DNA from: an uncultured Anaerolineaceae bacterium
Lineage (GTDB): Bacteria; Chloroflexota; Anaerolineae; Promineifilales; Promineifilaceae
Assembly: GCA_937967805.1 (NCBI GenBank)
Contig: CALBTC010000307.1
Coordinates: 1-6,524 of the forward strand
Length of the DNA: 6,524 nt
Direction of reading: 5' to 3'
Position numbers and translations under genes: made by a program. The notes beneath the pieces are model-generated. The model was not told where the DNA came from. It did not search any database and saw only the letters and a program-made list of their open reading frames with translations. This document shows positions 5,129-6,524 of this stretch, in pieces (positions within the stretch are counted from its first letter, which is position 1; each line of letters opens with the position of its first letter).

Positions 5129-6524
5129 TCCCGGCCATTACCTCGCTGAAGCCATCTACTTCCTGCAATATACCCTGGCCCAGATTTTATGGGCCATCAA
5201 CCGGGCTACGCTATCTATTGCCGTCATTGCTGAGAGCATCAACAGCTGGGTGACAGCCAACGTCGGCTACTTCGTCGAATTGCTGGTAAATGCCCTGTCT
5301 GCCCCGCTGGGCGGCATGTTTATCCTGGCCCTGACTGCTCTGGGTTTCTGGTACGTTCTAAACAATATCGTGCCGACAAACCGCTGGGTCGATCCCAGCA
5401 AGCTGTTTACCTACGGCCTCATTGCCTTCTTTTTCTTTTCTTCGCCCATTGTGGTCATCGACATGATGGAAGATTTGCGCACTTCGCTGAACGCCGGCAT
5501 TGATGCCGCTCTCATCGACGGAGCCGCCGGGGACATCTTCGACACCAGTATGGACGGGACGGACACCGGCTTGCCCGGCGCGATTCCCGATGTGAACAAC
5601 GATGGGGTCGTGGGCAGCTTTGATCTCGTTTCCGCCTTTATGCTGGTGGCCAACATTGACGAGGTGGCCAGCAGCGAGTTTCCTGTCGATTTTGAAGCCA
5701 CCTATTTTCCCTTTGGCGACCCGTCCGGCATCGATCTCAGCGATGAGGCTGACCAGGAGCTGGCCAAAGCGCTGGCCAGCGACGGCATTGAACGGCTGTT
5801 CTTTGCTTTGGTCGCCGTACCCACGGCCATCGCTGAACATTTCCTGCACCTCTCTCTAACCGGCGTGGCCATGTTCCTCTACGCTGGCGTGCCCTTTGCT
5901 ATGCTCTTTGCCTTTTTCATCTACACTCAGGCGTTTCTGGGCACCTATCTGCGGCAGTTTATTAACCTGCTCATCGAGACGCTGATGAGCGTCATCATCG
6001 TGGCCATCATGATTGGCCTGCTGGCGGCTGCTGCCCAGCAGGGTATTGGCCTCTACATCGGGGCTAGCATCATCACCCTCATTGTGCTGCTGTGGCGCAT
6101 CAAGAGCGCGCTGAAGTTGGCAGCCGCTGCCTTTGACCTCTTTGGCGGCAGCATCATTACTGGCGGCGTTGGCGGGATGGAAGTGGCCCGCATGGGACGC
6201 CAGACCGTTACCGGAACAGCGATGCTGGCCGGTGCCGCTTTAACAGGTGGAGCCACTATTGCTGCCGGTGGCGCTGTCCTGGCCACGGCCGCAGCGCTGC
6301 AGGCCGACGGCCGTAACGATGGTGCTTATCTGGGGACAGACCCAGACAAGACCGATGGCCCGGTGCGGCAGCCGCACCGGCTGCCGGAGCGTGCGCCGCG
6401 TCGGCTTGCGCGGCGCGGAGCACGGTGCGGCCCCGAGTCGTCATGGGTCAGGGTCGCCTCTTCCTCGTCGAGACGCTCCTGGGAGGGCGGCAGCTCAGCG
6501 ACGGGAACCGGGCGGAGCCGGGGA
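5121..6524 (+). CDS. Polytopic membrane protein, VirB6/TrbL-like layout, 3'-partial
   Basis: At least 468 codons with no stop before the right edge. Hydrophobic segments lie at about 63-84, 95-114, 224-240, 247-270, 285-303 and 308-325, followed by a Gly/Ala-rich stretch (about 333-393). A large acidic loop (about 115-223) separates the first two helices from the rest. The basic NNIVPTNRW segment between helices suggests that this loop faces outward. Such a layout, a few N-terminal helices, a big periplasmic-side loop, a helical core and a Gly/Ala-rich C-terminus, is seen in VirB6/TrbL inner-membrane channel proteins of type IV secretion and in related Gram-positive conjugation proteins. This is similarity of architecture, not a proven family match. 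Residues 157-168 (DVNNDGVVGSFD) form a dockerin/EF-hand-like calcium loop. The predicted sequence after about residue 414 becomes Arg/Ser-rich where base composition changes abruptly, so the C-terminus is doubtful. Confidence 0.75.
   Translation, partial: MLDPGHYLAEAIYFLQYTLAQILWAINRATLSIAVIAESINSWVTANVGYFVELLVNALSAPLGGMFILALTALGFWYVLNNIVPTNRWVDPSKLFTYGLIAFFFFSSPIVVIDMMEDLRTSLNAGIDAALIDGAAGDIFDTSMDGTDTGLPGAIPDVNNDGVVGSFDLVSAFMLVANIDEVASSEFPVDFEATYFPFGDPSGIDLSDEADQELAKALASDGIERLFFALVAVPTAIAEHFLHLSLTGVAMFLYAGVPFAMLFAFFIYTQAFLGTYLRQFINLLIETLMSVIIVAIMIGLLAAAAQQGIGLYIGASIITLIVLLWRIKSALKLAAAAFDLFGGSIITGGVGGMEVARMGRQTVTGTAMLAGAALTGGATIAAGGAVLATAAALQADGRNDGAYLGTDPDKTDGPVRQPHRLPERAPRRLARRGARCGPESSWVRVASSSSRRSWEGGSSATGTGRSRG
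6360..6380. repeat. Perfect inverted repeat, 10-bp arms around one base
   Basis: CCGGTGCGGC, a single A, then GCCGCACCGG. The arm core CGGTGCGGC recurs directly at 6423-6431. It sits at the point where GC content jumps. With a one-base loop it is a poor RNA hairpin unless some pairs open, has no following T-run, and so is not called a terminator; a binding site or an assembly junction are alternatives. Confidence 0.75.
6393..6416. repeat. GC-rich hairpin, 8-bp stem and 8-base loop
   Basis: GCGCCGCG and CGCGGCGC are reverse complements separated by TCGGCTTG. It lies just after the 21-bp inverted repeat in the GC-rich tail. There is no T-run, so a rho-independent terminator is not supported. 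Confidence 0.6.

Larger units (their letters stand above)
390..6314. repeat. Nine dispersed copies of the palindromic octamer ACGGCCGT
   Basis: Exact copies lie at 390-397, 1322-1329, 1437-1444, 3466-3473, 3749-3756, 4112-4119, 4517-4524, 4761-4768 and 6307-6314. With about 58% GC and independent bases, roughly 0.2 copies would be expected in 6.5 kb. They are read in three codon phases: Thr-Ala-Val at 1322, 3466 and 4517; Asn/Asp-Gly-Arg at 1437, 3749, 4112, 4761 and 6307; and Gly-Arg-Pro-Tyr at 390. The conserved thing is therefore the DNA word and not a peptide. It resembles in style the HIP1 octamer of cyanobacteria. The interval given spans all copies. Confidence 0.85.
6357..6524. other. 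Compositionally deviant tail, possible foreign or chimeric sequence
   Basis: By hand count, 6361-6524 is about 77% GC against about 58% in a typical line of the window. The + frame of the last gene stays open but becomes Arg/Ser-rich without hydrophobic segments. On the - strand a frame open from the right edge to a stop at 6326-6328 reads a more protein-like segment (VAELPPSQERLDEEEATLTH, roughly 6443-6502). Either a high-GC sequence is joined here, or the channel-like protein has an unusual basic tail. The join, if any, would be near 6320-6360. Confidence 0.5.

Noticed and set aside
5358..5849. 163-codon open frame on the - strand
   Set aside because: It lies antisense to the loop and helices of the confident channel-like gene, which has a consensus ribosome site and a clear membrane pattern. 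The - strand protein shows no recognisable domain, and long antisense frames are common at this GC content.
6360..6416. Rho-independent terminator from the GC-rich inverted repeats
   Set aside because: The first has a one-base loop and neither is followed by a run of T; the reading frame also continues through them.
1..6524. CRISPR array, tRNA, rRNA or riboswitch
   Set aside because: No regularly spaced repeats, cloverleaf or conserved RNA core was seen by eye; genes fill nearly all of the window, leaving only two gaps of 9-10 bases.

Overview
The window is a single rightward gene cluster of seven protein-coding genes, all on the + strand. They are packed with 10 bp gaps or less, or with ATGA/TGATG-type overlaps, so they look like one operon. 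The first gene is cut by the left edge and the last by the right edge. No stretch over 300 bases lacks a gene, and no tRNA, rRNA, CRISPR array, promoter or terminator could be supported.

Layout: (1) 3' end of an exported protein with an NGDFE-type N-terminal motif (to 603); (2) a secreted DUF11-like surface protein (614-1945); (3) a probable lipoprotein with a Thr/Pro stalk and a C-terminal M23 (LytM) peptidase domain (1942-3351); (4) a small archaeo-eukaryotic primase (Prim-Pol) (3361-4209); (5) a 45-residue single-pass membrane protein (4203-4340); (6) a signal-peptide protein with a beta-sandwich-like domain and a C-terminal membrane anchor (4340-5128); (7) a polytopic membrane protein with the layout of VirB6/TrbL-like conjugation channel proteins (5121 to the right edge).

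Organism (inference): the style suggests Chloroflexota, perhaps an Anaerolineae-type lineage. The reasons are roughly 58% GC, Thr/Pro-rich lipoprotein stalks, NGDFEG and DUF11 surface proteins, and the CCTTCGAC(n)CTCAGG dispersed repeat that I associate with such genomes. No marker gene in the window proves this.

Working model (inference): a cell-wall hydrolase, a channel-like membrane protein, several exported proteins and a replication primase in one operon fit the transfer region of an integrative or conjugative element, or a related type IV secretion-like apparatus, in a bacterium with an unusual envelope. The diagnostic genes (VirB4/TraE ATPase, VirD4 coupling protein, relaxase) are not in the window, so the assignment is tentative.

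Main oddities: the palindrome ACGGCCGT occurs nine times in different coding contexts; a single dockerin-like calcium loop sits in the extracytoplasmic loop of the channel-like protein; two copies of a dispersed repeat are translated inside genes; and the last ~165 bases jump to about 77% GC with strong inverted repeats, which may mark an assembly chimera or an unrelated tail.
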